Assembly: GCF_030167925.1 (NCBI RefSeq)
Contig: NZ_JASKUT010000001.1
Coordinates: forward strand, 2,852,001 to 2,916,000
Length of the DNA: 64,000 bases
Origin: Paenibacillus silviterrae
GTDB lineage: Bacteria; Bacillota; Bacilli; Paenibacillales; NBRC-103111
Direction: 5' to 3'
Shown: positions 50,125-59,080 of the stretch, one piece after another
Position numbering within the stretch: the first letter of the stretch is position 1
How the letters are laid out: the number at the start of each line of letters is the position of its first letter
Made by a program: the position numbers and the translations under genes
Notes under the pieces: model-generated
The model's input: the letters and a program-made list of their open reading frames with translations, nothing else
What the model was told of the DNA's origin: nothing
Database searches by the model: none

Positions 50125-52347
50125 ATGATATCTATGGGCTATAAAGAGCTTCGGCATAACCCTGACTATACCAAGCCCCTTATGACGGATGAGGATTTCC
50201 TGCGGGATGAGCTGGATCTGAACCGGCCCGGGATGGAGGACGTACGTCGCCTAATCCTGTCCGGGAAGGCGGAGGAAGCCCGCGATGCTTACTTGCATCT
50301 CATAACGCAGGACACGGTCAAACGCTACTACTTCGGCGTACAAGCGGTGCCAGAGCTCATGGCCTATGCCCAGGAAGCTTATAGCCTGGATGAAGAAGCC
50401 CTGCAGGCGATCCGAGAAGCGGACCTCATTACGGAAGGTAGCCTGCCGCTCCCCAAGGGAAAACGGGTAAATTTCGGCAAAGGCGCCTATGACTGGAACA
50501 GCTGGCTGTATGATAGCTCGCAATACCAGCTGCATCTGACCCGCTTCGTCTACGTGAAGCACTTATCGAGGGCTTACTGCTTAACCGGGGATGAAAAATA
50601 CGCCGAATGCTTCAATAAGATGATGGATCACTTCATCGAAGATTGTCCGACGCCGGTTAACGGCACATTCCGGGTGCAGCACTGCACTTGGGACCCATTG
50701 TCGGTGGGGGTCCGGTTGTTTATGCTGCCGGAGGCGTTCATCACCTTCTTTGGCTCCCCTTCCTTTACCCCGGAAGTCAAAATGAAGATGATCAAATCCT
50801 TTCATCAGCACGGCGACTATGTGCGCAAGTACCATGCGAGCCACGGGAATCATGTGTGCATGCAGCTGCGCGGCTTAATCCAGGTGGCGCTGCTCCTGCC
50901 GGAGCTTAAGGTCTCGAAGCAGTGGCTTGCGTACGGGCTGGGAGAATTGCCGGGGTACATTCGTCAGAACGTCTACGAGGACGGGGTCCAGTTCGAGGCC
51001 AGTCCCAACTACCATCTGGTCGTCATGCGGGATTTGTATGAATTGGTGCCTCTGTTCCGTGCGCTGGAGCTGCCGACGGGGCAATATAACGAAATCCTGG
51101 AATCGATGTTTGCCGTGATGATGCACTTGATCACGCCGGACGGTCAGCTCGCCCGCTTCGGAGATACGGATCTGCATTCGGAGAACGAGCTTCGCAGCGT
51201 GATGAGCCTGGGAGCTTATTTATTCGAGCGGGGAGACTTCAAGTATGTAGGACATGAAAAGCTTCCGTTCTCCCTCCTATGGAGACTGGGTCCCGGGGCG
51301 GCGGAGCGGTATAACCGGCTCGAGGCCGTGCCTCCCCGTGACACCTTGGCCTGCTTTCCCATCGGAGGCTATCTCGTGTCCAGGGAAAATTGGAGCCGTA
51401 ACGCAATGCATATGGCGATGCGGGCCGGCGTCGGCATCAACGGCCATGCGCATTCCGATGCGCTCAGCTTCGTTCTCTATGCGAACGGCCGGGAGCTGAT
51501 TGCCGATTCGGGGATGGGACTGTTCGAATGGAACAAGGAGCGCAAATATATTGTTTCCACCCGCGCTCATAATACGGTTGTCGTCGACGGAGAGGACCAG
51601 CATGTCCGCAGTCTGCATTGGAACAGTCCGCCTACCGCAGCATGTAAAATTTGGGATGTGCGCACCAACGGGCAATACGATTATTTTACCGCCAGTCACT
51701 ATGGCTATACCCGTTACGAAGACCCGGTTATCCACACGCGCAAAGTGCTCTTCGTCAAAAACCGGTATTGGCTCGTTGTCGATTTGTTCGAGGCCAATGC
51801 GCAGCATCGTTATGATCAATACTTTCATCTCCCTGTCGGGGAAAGCACGGCTGATTGGGGCAGCCGGCAGGTACGCACGAATATGGCCGAGGCCAATGCG
51901 CTTCTGGTCTTCCCTACCGGACGGCACTCGGAAGACGATCGTCTGATGCTTGAGTCCGGCCTCCTCTTCCTGAATGGCGAATACAAGGTCAATCCGGTTG
52001 TGAGGCGGTCGCTGTCCGCATCGGGGCGGGCCGCCCTGGAAACCGTCATTGTTCCTTACGGCTCGCTGATGCCGAAGGTAGAGGTTCATCGTCTTCCGGT
52101 ACAGATGGATGGTAGAGATTTGGAACCATGGGAGGCTACGGCACTACGGATTGAAACGGAGGAGTTTACCGATGATATCTGCCTATACCACGACCATATC
52201 GCTGTGGATGCCTATTTGGATCACACGGGAAATCCCGTGGAAGAAGCATTGCTGCCTAAGCCTCGTCCTATCGGGACGCTGTATTTTGGCGGCGCTTCTT
52301 ATCAAGAGGATACAATTCTGAAGCATTCCCCTACCAGAGGGGAATAA
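50125..52347 (+). CDS. Heparinase II/III-family polysaccharide lyase-like protein
   Basis: 740 aa, no signal peptide, so cytoplasmic. An N-terminal alpha-toroid (about residues 1-370) includes VKRYYFGVQAVPELM, GNHVCMQLRGLIQVAL and EDGVQFEASPNYHLVVMRDLY. A C-terminal beta-sandwich begins with the hallmark NGHAHSDALSFVLYANGREL and IADSG, followed by ARAHNTVVVDG-type sequence (STRAHNTVVVDGEDQ). These motifs fit PL12/15/17/21-type lyases that act on uronate-containing oligosaccharides. It is the last gene of the transporter operon, 43 bases after the permease. The substrate (alginate-, heparin- or glucuronan-like) cannot be told. Ribosome site GAAGGTG. Confidence 0.92.
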   Translation: MISMGYKELRHNPDYTKPLMTDEDFLRDELDLNRPGMEDVRRLILSGKAEEARDAYLHLITQDTVKRYYFGVQAVPELMAYAQEAYSLDEEALQAIREADLITEGSLPLPKGKRVNFGKGAYDWNSWLYDSSQYQLHLTRFVYVKHLSRAYCLTGDEKYAECFNKMMDHFIEDCPTPVNGTFRVQHCTWDPLSVGVRLFMLPEAFITFFGSPSFTPEVKMKMIKSFHQHGDYVRKYHASHGNHVCMQLRGLIQVALLLPELKVSKQWLAYGLGELPGYIRQNVYEDGVQFEASPNYHLVVMRDLYELVPLFRALELPTGQYNEILESMFAVMMHLITPDGQLARFGDTDLHSENELRSVMSLGAYLFERGDFKYVGHEKLPFSLLWRLGPGAAERYNRLEAVPPRDTLACFPIGGYLVSRENWSRNAMHMAMRAGVGINGHAHSDALSFVLYANGRELIADSGMGLFEWNKERKYIVSTRAHNTVVVDGEDQHVRSLHWNSPPTAACKIWDVRTNGQYDYFTASHYGYTRYEDPVIHTRKVLFVKNRYWLVVDLFEANAQHRYDQYFHLPVGESTADWGSRQVRTNMAEANALLVFPTGRHSEDDRLMLESGLLFLNGEYKVNPVVRRSLSASGRAALETVIVPYGSLMPKVEVHRLPVQMDGRDLEPWEATALRIETEEFTDDICLYHDHIAVDAYLDHTGNPVEEALLPKPRPIGTLYFGGASYQEDTILKHSPTRGE

Positions 52348-52351
52348 CAAG

Positions 52352-52390
52352 AACCGCCCTTCCTGTGCCGTCAGGAACGGGCGGTTTGTT
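52352..52390. terminator. Terminator between convergent genes
   Basis: AACCGCCC...GGGCGGTT hairpin with inner TTCCTG/CAGGAA, overlapping the end of the cdaR-like gene. Confidence 0.8.
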
Positions 52391-53489
52391 CGTGCTGCAC
52401 GCCATCCTCCTTGAGCCAGACGAGGAATTGCAGCGAAATGGCATCCTGAAAAAGCTGCGGATCGTAGCCGGTCGCTTCTTTTACCTGGGCCAGACGGTAG
52501 ACGAGCGTATTGCGATGAACCTCCAGCCGTTCTGCCGCTCTTGCGATGCTCAGGTTGCATTCGAGAAATACCTGGAGCGTCTCGAGCAGCTTCTCGGGCA
52601 GCTTCGGCAAAAGCCGCTCCATAAACCTCGCTTTGGACTCGGCCGGCGCCTCGCTGAGTAGCGCCTCCGTTTCCACCTCGAGATAACCGGTAAGCTCTCT
52701 CCCCTGCTTCAATCCGAGCTTAAGTGCCGTGCACGCCTCATGATAGGCAAACGATACATCCTCCAAAGACCGCACGGAAGAGCTTACGCCGGACTTCGCT
52801 TCGATTCCCGTCTTACGGAACAGCTCCTGCAGCCGTTCCATGCAGCTTCGTACACGGGACTCCCCTCTGCCGTAAAAGACGATGACCCACGTATGGACAT
52901 TGAGAAAGCTGCTGACCAGCCGCGTATCTCCCATAACCGTCTCCGCAAGATGAAGCATCGTCTGGGTTTGCGACGTTCTGTTCTGTAGAGAAATAACAGC
53001 CAGCTGGTAGGGCGGCTTCATGGCGATTTTGAGCGCATCCAGCCGATGCAGCGCACCCTGCAGGTCTTGGTTCTCCGCACGAATGAGCTCCTCCACCGCA
53101 ATATCCATCGCTATTTGCTGCCACTCCGTTTGAAGCTTCAAATAATTTTGCTTCAGCATCATTTCTGTCGTCATTTTGACAAGCTCCCCATAGGGCAAAA
53201 TCTCCTCAGGAGACCCTGTGACACCGATGACGCCGACCGTACGATTCTGAAACACGATGGGGAGATTGACACCGACGTTCACTCCCCGCCACTGATCTTG
53301 GTTGTCCGGCGTAATGACCAATGTGCGCCCCGTACGGATGACCTCTGCGGCCGCTTCATGATACGTATCCAGCCGAGACGCATCCCCGCTTGCAATAATG
53401 CTGCCGTTGTCGTCCATAATGTTGATATTGCGGTTCAAGCGTCTCATCGTCTCTTGCACGATCTCTTGCGCCAATTCGCGGGTCAGCAT
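52371..53489 (-). CDS. CdaR-family sugar-diacid/glycerate regulator
   Basis: 372 aa. N-terminal sugar-diacid recognition domain (LAQEIVQETMRRLNRNINIM; NLPIVFQNRTVGVIGVTGSP), a GGDEF-like middle region, and the C-terminal PucR-type helix-turn-helix (LSIARAAERLEVHRNTLVYRL). CdaR proteins activate glucarate, galactarate and glycerate catabolic genes. It is divergent from glycerate kinase with 151 bases between, and the glycerate kinase promoter has a weak -35, which suits activator control. It is convergent with the lyase gene. Confidence 0.93.
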   Translation of the reverse strand: MLTRELAQEIVQETMRRLNRNINIMDDNGSIIASGDASRLDTYHEAAAEVIRTGRTLVITPDNQDQWRGVNVGVNLPIVFQNRTVGVIGVTGSPEEILPYGELVKMTTEMMLKQNYLKLQTEWQQIAMDIAVEELIRAENQDLQGALHRLDALKIAMKPPYQLAVISLQNRTSQTQTMLHLAETVMGDTRLVSSFLNVHTWVIVFYGRGESRVRSCMERLQELFRKTGIEAKSGVSSSVRSLEDVSFAYHEACTALKLGLKQGRELTGYLEVETEALLSEAPAESKARFMERLLPKLPEKLLETLQVFLECNLSIARAAERLEVHRNTLVYRLAQVKEATGYDPQLFQDAISLQFLVWLKEDGVQHEQTARS

Positions 53490-53602
53490 ACCGGATCACC
53501 TCACCTTATATCCTTATTATTTAGCAAAATCACCAAAATTGAAAGTATATCTTTCGTTCTTTTTGTTTGCTGACCATAAAGACTTTGGACTACAAGCCAA
53601 GC

Positions 53603-53608
53603 TATAAT
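53603..53608 (+). promoter_or_regulatory. Promoter -10 box of the glycerate operon
   Basis: TATAAT, 33 bases before the glycerate kinase ATG; there is no good -35 hexamer at 16-18 bases upstream, consistent with activation by the divergent CdaR-like regulator. Confidence 0.5.
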
Positions 53609-53640
53609 AACGATATATTCAAAGAAAGGGAGTCACCCAC

Positions 53641-54759
53641 ATGAACGTTGTCATTGCGCCGGACTCTTTCAAGGGCAGCCTCTCTTCCCTGGAGGCGGGT
53701 ACCATCATGAAGCAGGCGATTCTACGGGAGGTTCCCCACGCCGTCGTGACAGTCATTCCCATCGCCGACGGAGGCGAAGGCACGGTGGATACGCTGGTGG
53801 CCGCCACAGACGGAGCTCTCGTTCCCTTAACGGTAAGGGGACCCTTGGGGGAGCTTGACGAGGCCCGCTTCGGCCTGCTTCCGGACGGAACGGCCGTACT
53901 GGAGGCAGCGGGCATCTGCGGCCTGACGATGGTTCCCCCCGCTCTGAGGGACCCGACGAAAACCACTTCGCGGGGCATCGGCGAAATGCTGCAGGCGGCC
54001 ATGGACCAGGGTCACCGCCGCTTCATCCTCGGACTCGGGGGAAGCGCAACGAACGACGGCGGGGTAGGCATGCTTCAAGCGTTAGGCGGTCGATTCCTTG
54101 ATGGATTCGGGAAGCCCGTAGACGGCTTCGGCGGCTCGCTCGCGGACATACGATCGGTCGAAATGTCGGGACTGGACGCCCGGCTGAAGGACTGTGAGAT
54201 CCAGGTCGCGTGTGATGTCAGAAACCCGCTCTGCGGCGAAAGAGGAGCGACGTATGTATTCGGTCCTCAGAAAGGAGCGACCCCGGAGCAGCTGCAAGCG
54301 CTGGAATCAGCCATGCAAGCCTATGCAGCCTTGGTCGAGGGACATCTGGGACAGCCCGGACTCAGCCTGCAGCCCGGCGCCGGTGCGGCAGGGGGACTTG
54401 GCTTCGCCATGCTGGTGCTTGGCGCAAAGCTGAAGCCCGGCGCGGAGGTGCTGGGCGAGGCCGTCAAGCTGAGCGAGCACATCGCGGGGGCGGACTGGGT
54501 CATTACCGGCGAAGGCCGAAGCGATCACCAAACGCTTTACGGTAAGCTCCCGATTCACGTCGCCGGATTGGCCCGAGCCGCAGGGGTCCCCGCGCTGCTC
54601 ATCTCAGGCAGCCTTGGCTCTGAGGCCGAGAAGCTGCTGGACCATTTTCGGGCCGTCTTCTCCATCGTCCCCGAGCCGGTGACATTGGAGGACTGCATGG
54701 CAAACGCCGAGACGTATTTATACGATCGGGTACGCAGTATTGCAAGATTACTTAACTAA
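53641..54759 (+). CDS. Glycerate kinase (GarK/GlxK family)
   Basis: 372 aa, normal family length (about 375). ATP-dependent phosphorylation of D-glycerate to 2-phosphoglycerate in the cytosol. Signatures: VVIAPDSFKGSLSSLEAG at the N-terminus, GLTMVPPALRDPTKTTSRGIGE-type region, ILGLGGSATNDGGVGML, GAAGGLGFAMLV and DWVITGEGRSDHQT. AAAGGGAG precedes the ATG. It is the first gene of a three-gene operon with a tartronate semialdehyde reductase-like gene. Confidence 0.96.
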   Translation: MNVVIAPDSFKGSLSSLEAGTIMKQAILREVPHAVVTVIPIADGGEGTVDTLVAATDGALVPLTVRGPLGELDEARFGLLPDGTAVLEAAGICGLTMVPPALRDPTKTTSRGIGEMLQAAMDQGHRRFILGLGGSATNDGGVGMLQALGGRFLDGFGKPVDGFGGSLADIRSVEMSGLDARLKDCEIQVACDVRNPLCGERGATYVFGPQKGATPEQLQALESAMQAYAALVEGHLGQPGLSLQPGAGAAGGLGFAMLVLGAKLKPGAEVLGEAVKLSEHIAGADWVITGEGRSDHQTLYGKLPIHVAGLARAAGVPALLISGSLGSEAEKLLDHFRAVFSIVPEPVTLEDCMANAETYLYDRVRSIARLLN

Positions 54760-54776
54760 AACGGGAGGCTATAACC

Positions 54777-55667
54777 ATGACAAAAGTAGGTTTTATCGGA
54801 CTCGGCAACATGGGCTTGCCAATGGCAACCAATTTAACCAAGGCGGGCTTTGAGGTATACGGCTTGAACCGGAGCCCCGGGGCGGAGCAGCGCTTCGCCG
54901 AGGCCGGCGGTAGAACAGGGCTTTCGCTGCAGGCGTTAAGTCAGGAAATGGAAGTGCTCACGACCTGCCTCCCCTTGCCTCAGGATGTGGAACAGGTGTA
55001 TCTTGGAGAGAACGGCATTGTACCTAACGGACGTCCCGGTCTCATCCTTATCGATTTCAGTACGGTATCCCCGGACCTGAACAAGAAAATTGCCGCTGCC
55101 GCTCAGGCGAAAGGCATGGAGTTCTTGGATGCCCCTGTCAGCGGCGGTACTGCGGGTGCGGTATCGGCCACGCTCAGCATCATGGTCGGCGGCAAGGCGG
55201 AGGTGTTCGAGTCCGTGAAGCCGCTGCTCGAGGCGCTTGGCAAAAATATATACCTTGTCGGCGACGTGGGCAGCGGCACCGTGGTGAAGCTGATCAACCA
55301 GCTGATGGTCGGCATCCATACCCAGGCGGCGAGCGAAGCACTGGTGCTCGGACAGCAGCTGGGTGCCAATTTGGATACTCTGGTTCAAATTTTAAGCAAC
55401 AGCTTCGCCCAAAGCCGCATCCTCGACCGGCATTACAACAGCTTCATCGCCAAGGATCAGTTCGAAGCGGGCTTTGCCCTGAAGCTGCTGCATAAGGATG
55501 TCGCCTTGGTGCAGCAGGTGGCCGGCGAGCTGAAGCTGGAGCTGCCGATGGGAGCCAAAGCGCTGCAGCTGCTAAGCGATGTGAAGCAGACCGAGCTCGC
55601 CGAGAAGGACATGTCCGCGATGTATTTGTTCCAACAAACCAAAGTTAACGGAGGGAATAATCAATGA
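54777..55667 (+). CDS. 2-hydroxy-3-oxopropionate (tartronate semialdehyde) reductase-like dehydrogenase
   Basis: 296 aa beta-hydroxyacid dehydrogenase. N-terminal Rossmann motif VGFIGLGNMGLPMATNL, substrate-binding DAPVSGGTAGAV, and the catalytic Lys region GTVVKLINQLMVGIH. Likely converts tartronate semialdehyde to D-glycerate, feeding the adjacent kinase; the 3-hydroxyisobutyrate dehydrogenase activity of close relatives cannot be excluded. CGGGAGG lies upstream. Its last four bases overlap the next start (ATGA at 55664-55667). Confidence 0.93.
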   Translation: MTKVGFIGLGNMGLPMATNLTKAGFEVYGLNRSPGAEQRFAEAGGRTGLSLQALSQEMEVLTTCLPLPQDVEQVYLGENGIVPNGRPGLILIDFSTVSPDLNKKIAAAAQAKGMEFLDAPVSGGTAGAVSATLSIMVGGKAEVFESVKPLLEALGKNIYLVGDVGSGTVVKLINQLMVGIHTQAASEALVLGQQLGANLDTLVQILSNSFAQSRILDRHYNSFIAKDQFEAGFALKLLHKDVALVQQVAGELKLELPMGAKALQLLSDVKQTELAEKDMSAMYLFQQTKVNGGNNQ

Positions 55668-55933
55668 AGTACTTTGCATGCTTCCTGCCTATGCTCGATG
55701 CGGAGAAGAGCCAGACATTCCGCCCCCAGCATCTCGACTACCTGGAGCAAAAGCGCAGCGAAGGCAAAATTTTTGCCAACGGCCGCTTTGTAGACGGCTG
55801 GGGCGGACTGGTCATTTATATGGCCGAATCCGAAGAGGAAGCCAAGTCCTTGGCGGAGAACGATCCGTTCGTTATCGAAGGCGCGAGAAAATACGAAATC
55901 CACGAGTGGGATATTGTGATTACCGGTAAATAA
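55664..55933 (+). CDS. YciI-family protein
   Basis: 89 aa. YciI/YCII-like ferredoxin-like fold: MKYFACFLPMLDAEKSQTFR, HLDYLEQKRSEGKIFANGRF, and LAENDPFVIEGARKYEIHEW with the conserved DPF and W. These small proteins are often linked to dehydrogenases or act on small organic acids, but the role is not established. It is translationally coupled to the upstream reductase and followed by a terminator. Confidence 0.92.
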   Translation: MKYFACFLPMLDAEKSQTFRPQHLDYLEQKRSEGKIFANGRFVDGWGGLVIYMAESEEEAKSLAENDPFVIEGARKYEIHEWDIVITGK

Positions 55934-55945
55934 TATCGTAACCAA

Positions 55946-55978
55946 AAACCCTTGGCATCTTGCCAAGGGCTTTTTTTT
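55946..55978 (+). terminator. Terminator of the glycerate operon
   Basis: CCCTTGGCA-TCT-TGCCAAGGG stem followed by eight T residues. Confidence 0.95.
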
Positions 55979-56071
55979 GTTAGAGCGCCCTCCCGAGCAG
56001 GGAAGCGCAGCTAGTTGGAGCACGGCGACAACACACTTTGGTATGAACAAAAGCTAACCTACGGTCCCACC

Positions 56072-56783
56072 TAATCGCGCATCTGCCATTATCCGAGCCA
56101 TAGAGCATGAAATACCGGCCATACGGTCAGCCGCCTAATCGCAAATTTGCCACTACACTCACCATTCTCAGCCCGCTGGATACCTGTAATCGCACATCTG
56201 CTATTATCCGAGCCATAGAGCACGAAATACCGGCCATACGGCCAGTCTAATCGCAAATTTGCCACTACACTCACCATTCTCAGCCCGCTGGATACCTGTA
56301 ATCGCACATCTGCCATTATCCGAGTATCCGAGCCATAGAGCACGAAATACCACTCAACTAGTCAGCCTAATCGCAAATTTGCCGCTGCACTCACCATTCT
56401 CAGCCCGCTGGATACCTGTAATCGCACATCTGCCATTATCCGAGCCATAGAGCACGAAATACCGGCCATACGGTCAGTCTAATCGCAAATTTGCCGCTAC
56501 ACTCACCATTTTCAGCCCGCTGGATACCTCTAATCGCACATCTGCCATTATCCGAGTATCCGAGCCATAGAGCACGAAATACCGGCCATACGGTCAGTCT
56601 AATCGCAAATTTGCCGCTACACTCACCATTTTCAGCCCGCTGGATACCTGTAATCGCACATCTGCCATTATCCGAGCCATAGAGCACGAAATACCGGCCA
56701 TACGGTCAGTCTAATCGCAAATTTGCCCCTACACTCACCATTCTCGGCCCGCTGGATACCTGTAATCGCACATCTGCCATTAC
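56072..56783. repeat. Tandem array B: six 112/120-bp units of the same family as array A
   Basis: Full units start at 56136, 56248, 56368, 56480, 56600 and 56712, after a partial one at 56072; the lengths alternate 112, 120, 112, 120, 112. The extra 8 bases come from a duplicated GTATCCGA in alternate units. Each has motif a (TAATCGCAAATTTGCC), CACTACACTCAC, CAGCCCGCTGGATACCTG, motif b (TAATCGCACATCTGCCATTA), and AGCCATAGAGCACGAAATACC. Coding-like frames across it are artefacts of the period. Alignable base by base with the array at 6600-6945. Confidence 0.93.
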
Positions 56784-56999
56784 GCGTTTCCAACGGGCCG
56801 TAGGAAATAAAACCATATTCCATATAAATATCAAGAATTTTGTTTGGGATCACGGGTTTTTGCGCTTCTGCACTTTAAGCAGCTTTGCGTCCCCTTATGG
56901 GTCACGCGGCGGCCAGCAAGCTAGCGCTGAAATGAGCCGTACCTCGGGCGACACCGAGAGCTTGCCGTTTTATAGCAGCACTCTGGACATGCAGCGCCG
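56784..56999. other. Gene-free stretch after array B
   Basis: I see no gene, hairpin or promoter that I would support here. A frame at 56860-57078 lacks a ribosome site and overlaps the end of the GHL6-like gene. Confidence 0.5.
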
Positions 57000-59009
57000 T
57001 TACGTCCGAATCACAATCGCTGCAAAATCCTTCAGCTCCCCCAGCCGAATTGTTATTGCCCGATCCGTGTTAGTATAATCTACCTTCGACTTCGTCACCA
57101 AATTCTCAGCCCCTTGACAATCTCCCAGCCCGCGAAGCGACAGCTCGATTCCGTACACCGGAAGCGGCTCGAAATACGTTACGCCGTTAAACCCGGACAG
57201 ATTGAGCAGATGGAGCAAATACGCGCCGTCATCCAGCCTGTGGAAAAACACCTCCACAGAAGGAGGAGCATTCGTACTAAGCTTCCACGGCCCCTCTGCC
57301 GCTTGCTCCAGAAGGTCAAGCACCACGTGTTTATGGTCGGCGAAGCCGTGCTGGTAATACAGCGTACCGGGCTGCCACGGAAGGATTATGGCTCTTCCCT
57401 TCGTCTTTGCCGCAACCTGGGCTCCCGCCGCTTGCTCCGAGATGCGGTGTCCGAACGCCCGCTCCGGCGGACCATAGGTCGTAGGCTCCACGAGCGGCAG
57501 CTGACGTACCGCACCCGCTTCCGGCTGAAGCCGGTGGAACGGCCCGTCGAGAAAAATCCAATCCCGCTCCGGAAACCGAGGGAACACTTGCTTGTCTTCC
57601 GTCCAGAGGTAGGCCGCCTCCTGATGGTAGTGATGTGCACCCTCCACGCTCACATAGAATATGCGCCGCAAGAATGCCTGCTCCTCTGCCCCTTCGGTAA
57701 AGGCTCCTCCTGTAGCCAGCAGGCTAACACCCTGCTCATGTGCCAGCTCCAGCACTTTCAGCTCCTCCGAGGAGAAACCGGCCGTATCCGGAATAAGGAT
57801 GGCCCGGTAGCCCTTAAGACGCTCTGCGTTGGCGGCAAGCGTGTTCTGGTGAATGACGTCGAAGAGGATGTGCTCCTCCTTCAGCATTTTGTACAAGCCG
57901 AAATATTCCTTCCTGTGCTTCTGCACCGGCCGTCCCGGCTTCACCAGCGCCACATCCGCCATGGAGTGAAACTGCCCGTAATACCGCTCATTGTCCTTGT
58001 GATACTTGAAAATGTCGGCGACGGTCGGCAGGTTCTCCCTGTCCGGATAATCGTCGAATACACCGATGATGCAGAAGTCGAGACCCGAACCGCTGGCCAG
58101 CCCTTCCTTCAGACGAATATTGATTTCATGGTTGGAAACGCCCGTGAAGCGGTGAACCAAATCAATCGCGTTGATGCTGCAGTTGCTGACGAGCTTATCG
58201 TCCCAGCTGTCCTCCAGCGACTGTACGTTCTCCGAGGCGGAGTACAGCCAGACGGGATGCGGCCGGTGAATGTCCGTATTCGACTCCTTGCGGACAATAT
58301 CGACCTTGTACTCGTTATAGGTAGAGATGGCGATCTCCCTGTCCTTACTTTTGACGAGCTCATGGATACGATCTAGGATCTGTTTCACCGTCACGTCTTG
58401 GAACTCCTTGTACAACCGGTACACAGGATCATCGAGGCTTTCCGTCTCCGGCAGCTCCATGCCGCCGCTGAATTCCCTAAACCCGGCCTGACAGCTTTCG
58501 CAGAAGCAAATCCCGTAATGCCTCCCGCTATAGTCCCTTGTCTGGTACCCGAACATGTTGAAGAAAATGCCGTCCACTTCGTACCGGGTAAGCACCTCAT
58601 CGATAACCTGCAACGAATATTCCTGTTGGTAAAAGCTATTGACGCACGTATGCACGATCCCGTGATAGTTGACCTCCTTTCCCTCCCGTGTCCGGTAGAA
58701 CCATTCCGGCCGCTTCGCGAAGATCGATTCATGCGCCTTGCTGAAATCGAAACGCGCGATAAACCTCATGCCGTTCGCATGCGCCTTCTCCACAGCCTCC
58801 TGAAGCAAATCCTTGCGTTGGCCGGCAGCCCGGTAATGATATTCAAGCTCCGTCGGGTAAAAGGCCACAATCCCCCCGGCATTCATCATCAGTACGTTCG
58901 CGGATAGTTCCTTCAGCTGCGTTATTAACAAGTCCACATCCAGATTGGCATCGGATTCGCGCAAATTATTTTGAATCAGGCGCAGCCTGTTCGTTGTCCA
59001 CCAAGCCAT
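57000..59009 (-). CDS. GHL6-like putative glycoside hydrolase (copy 2)
   Basis: 669 aa, no signal peptide, so cytoplasmic. An N-terminal TIM-barrel-like half of the hypothetical GHL6 family (PF14871-type): RLIQNNLRESDANLDVD, NVLMMNAGGIVAFYPT, MRFIARFDFSKAHES, DGIFFNMFGYQTRD, and the CFCESC pair at about residue 190. The C-terminal half has a beta-galactosidase trimerisation-like segment (AILIPDTAGFSSEELKVLEL; GVSLLATGGAFTEGA) and a beta-rich end (YLLHLLNLSGFNG). It is a paralogue of the gene at 60684-62714 with the same plan. Last gene of the leftward sugar-uptake operon. The substrate is unknown. Confidence 0.85.
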   Translation of the reverse strand: MAWWTTNRLRLIQNNLRESDANLDVDLLITQLKELSANVLMMNAGGIVAFYPTELEYHYRAAGQRKDLLQEAVEKAHANGMRFIARFDFSKAHESIFAKRPEWFYRTREGKEVNYHGIVHTCVNSFYQQEYSLQVIDEVLTRYEVDGIFFNMFGYQTRDYSGRHYGICFCESCQAGFREFSGGMELPETESLDDPVYRLYKEFQDVTVKQILDRIHELVKSKDREIAISTYNEYKVDIVRKESNTDIHRPHPVWLYSASENVQSLEDSWDDKLVSNCSINAIDLVHRFTGVSNHEINIRLKEGLASGSGLDFCIIGVFDDYPDRENLPTVADIFKYHKDNERYYGQFHSMADVALVKPGRPVQKHRKEYFGLYKMLKEEHILFDVIHQNTLAANAERLKGYRAILIPDTAGFSSEELKVLELAHEQGVSLLATGGAFTEGAEEQAFLRRIFYVSVEGAHHYHQEAAYLWTEDKQVFPRFPERDWIFLDGPFHRLQPEAGAVRQLPLVEPTTYGPPERAFGHRISEQAAGAQVAAKTKGRAIILPWQPGTLYYQHGFADHKHVVLDLLEQAAEGPWKLSTNAPPSVEVFFHRLDDGAYLLHLLNLSGFNGVTYFEPLPVYGIELSLRGLGDCQGAENLVTKSKVDYTNTDRAITIRLGELKDFAAIVIRT

Positions 59010-59038
59010 GTCCCTTTTCCTCCCCTCGTCGTAAAACG

Positions 59039-59063
59039 GTTACCGGGGACTCCCCCGGTAACC
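59039..59063 (-). terminator. Hairpin after the second binding-protein gene
   Basis: GGTTACCGGGG-GACT-CCCCCGGTAACC, a perfect-arm hairpin with a short T run on the minus strand, between the binding-protein gene and the downstream GHL6-like gene. Confidence 0.7.
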
Positions 59064-59080
59064 GCCTAAGCACAGCCGTA

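Noticed and set aside
56436..56687. Several 60-85 aa frames inside array B (both strands)
   Set aside because: They repeat with the array unit because 120 is a multiple of 3; products are repeats of one another, with no ribosome site.
56072..56783. CRISPR array
   Set aside because: Units are 112-120 bp with similar spacers, not short repeats with unique spacers, and no cas genes are nearby.
56860..57078. 72-aa rightward frame
   Set aside because: No ribosome site, overlaps the 3' end of the GHL6-like gene, no recognisable features.
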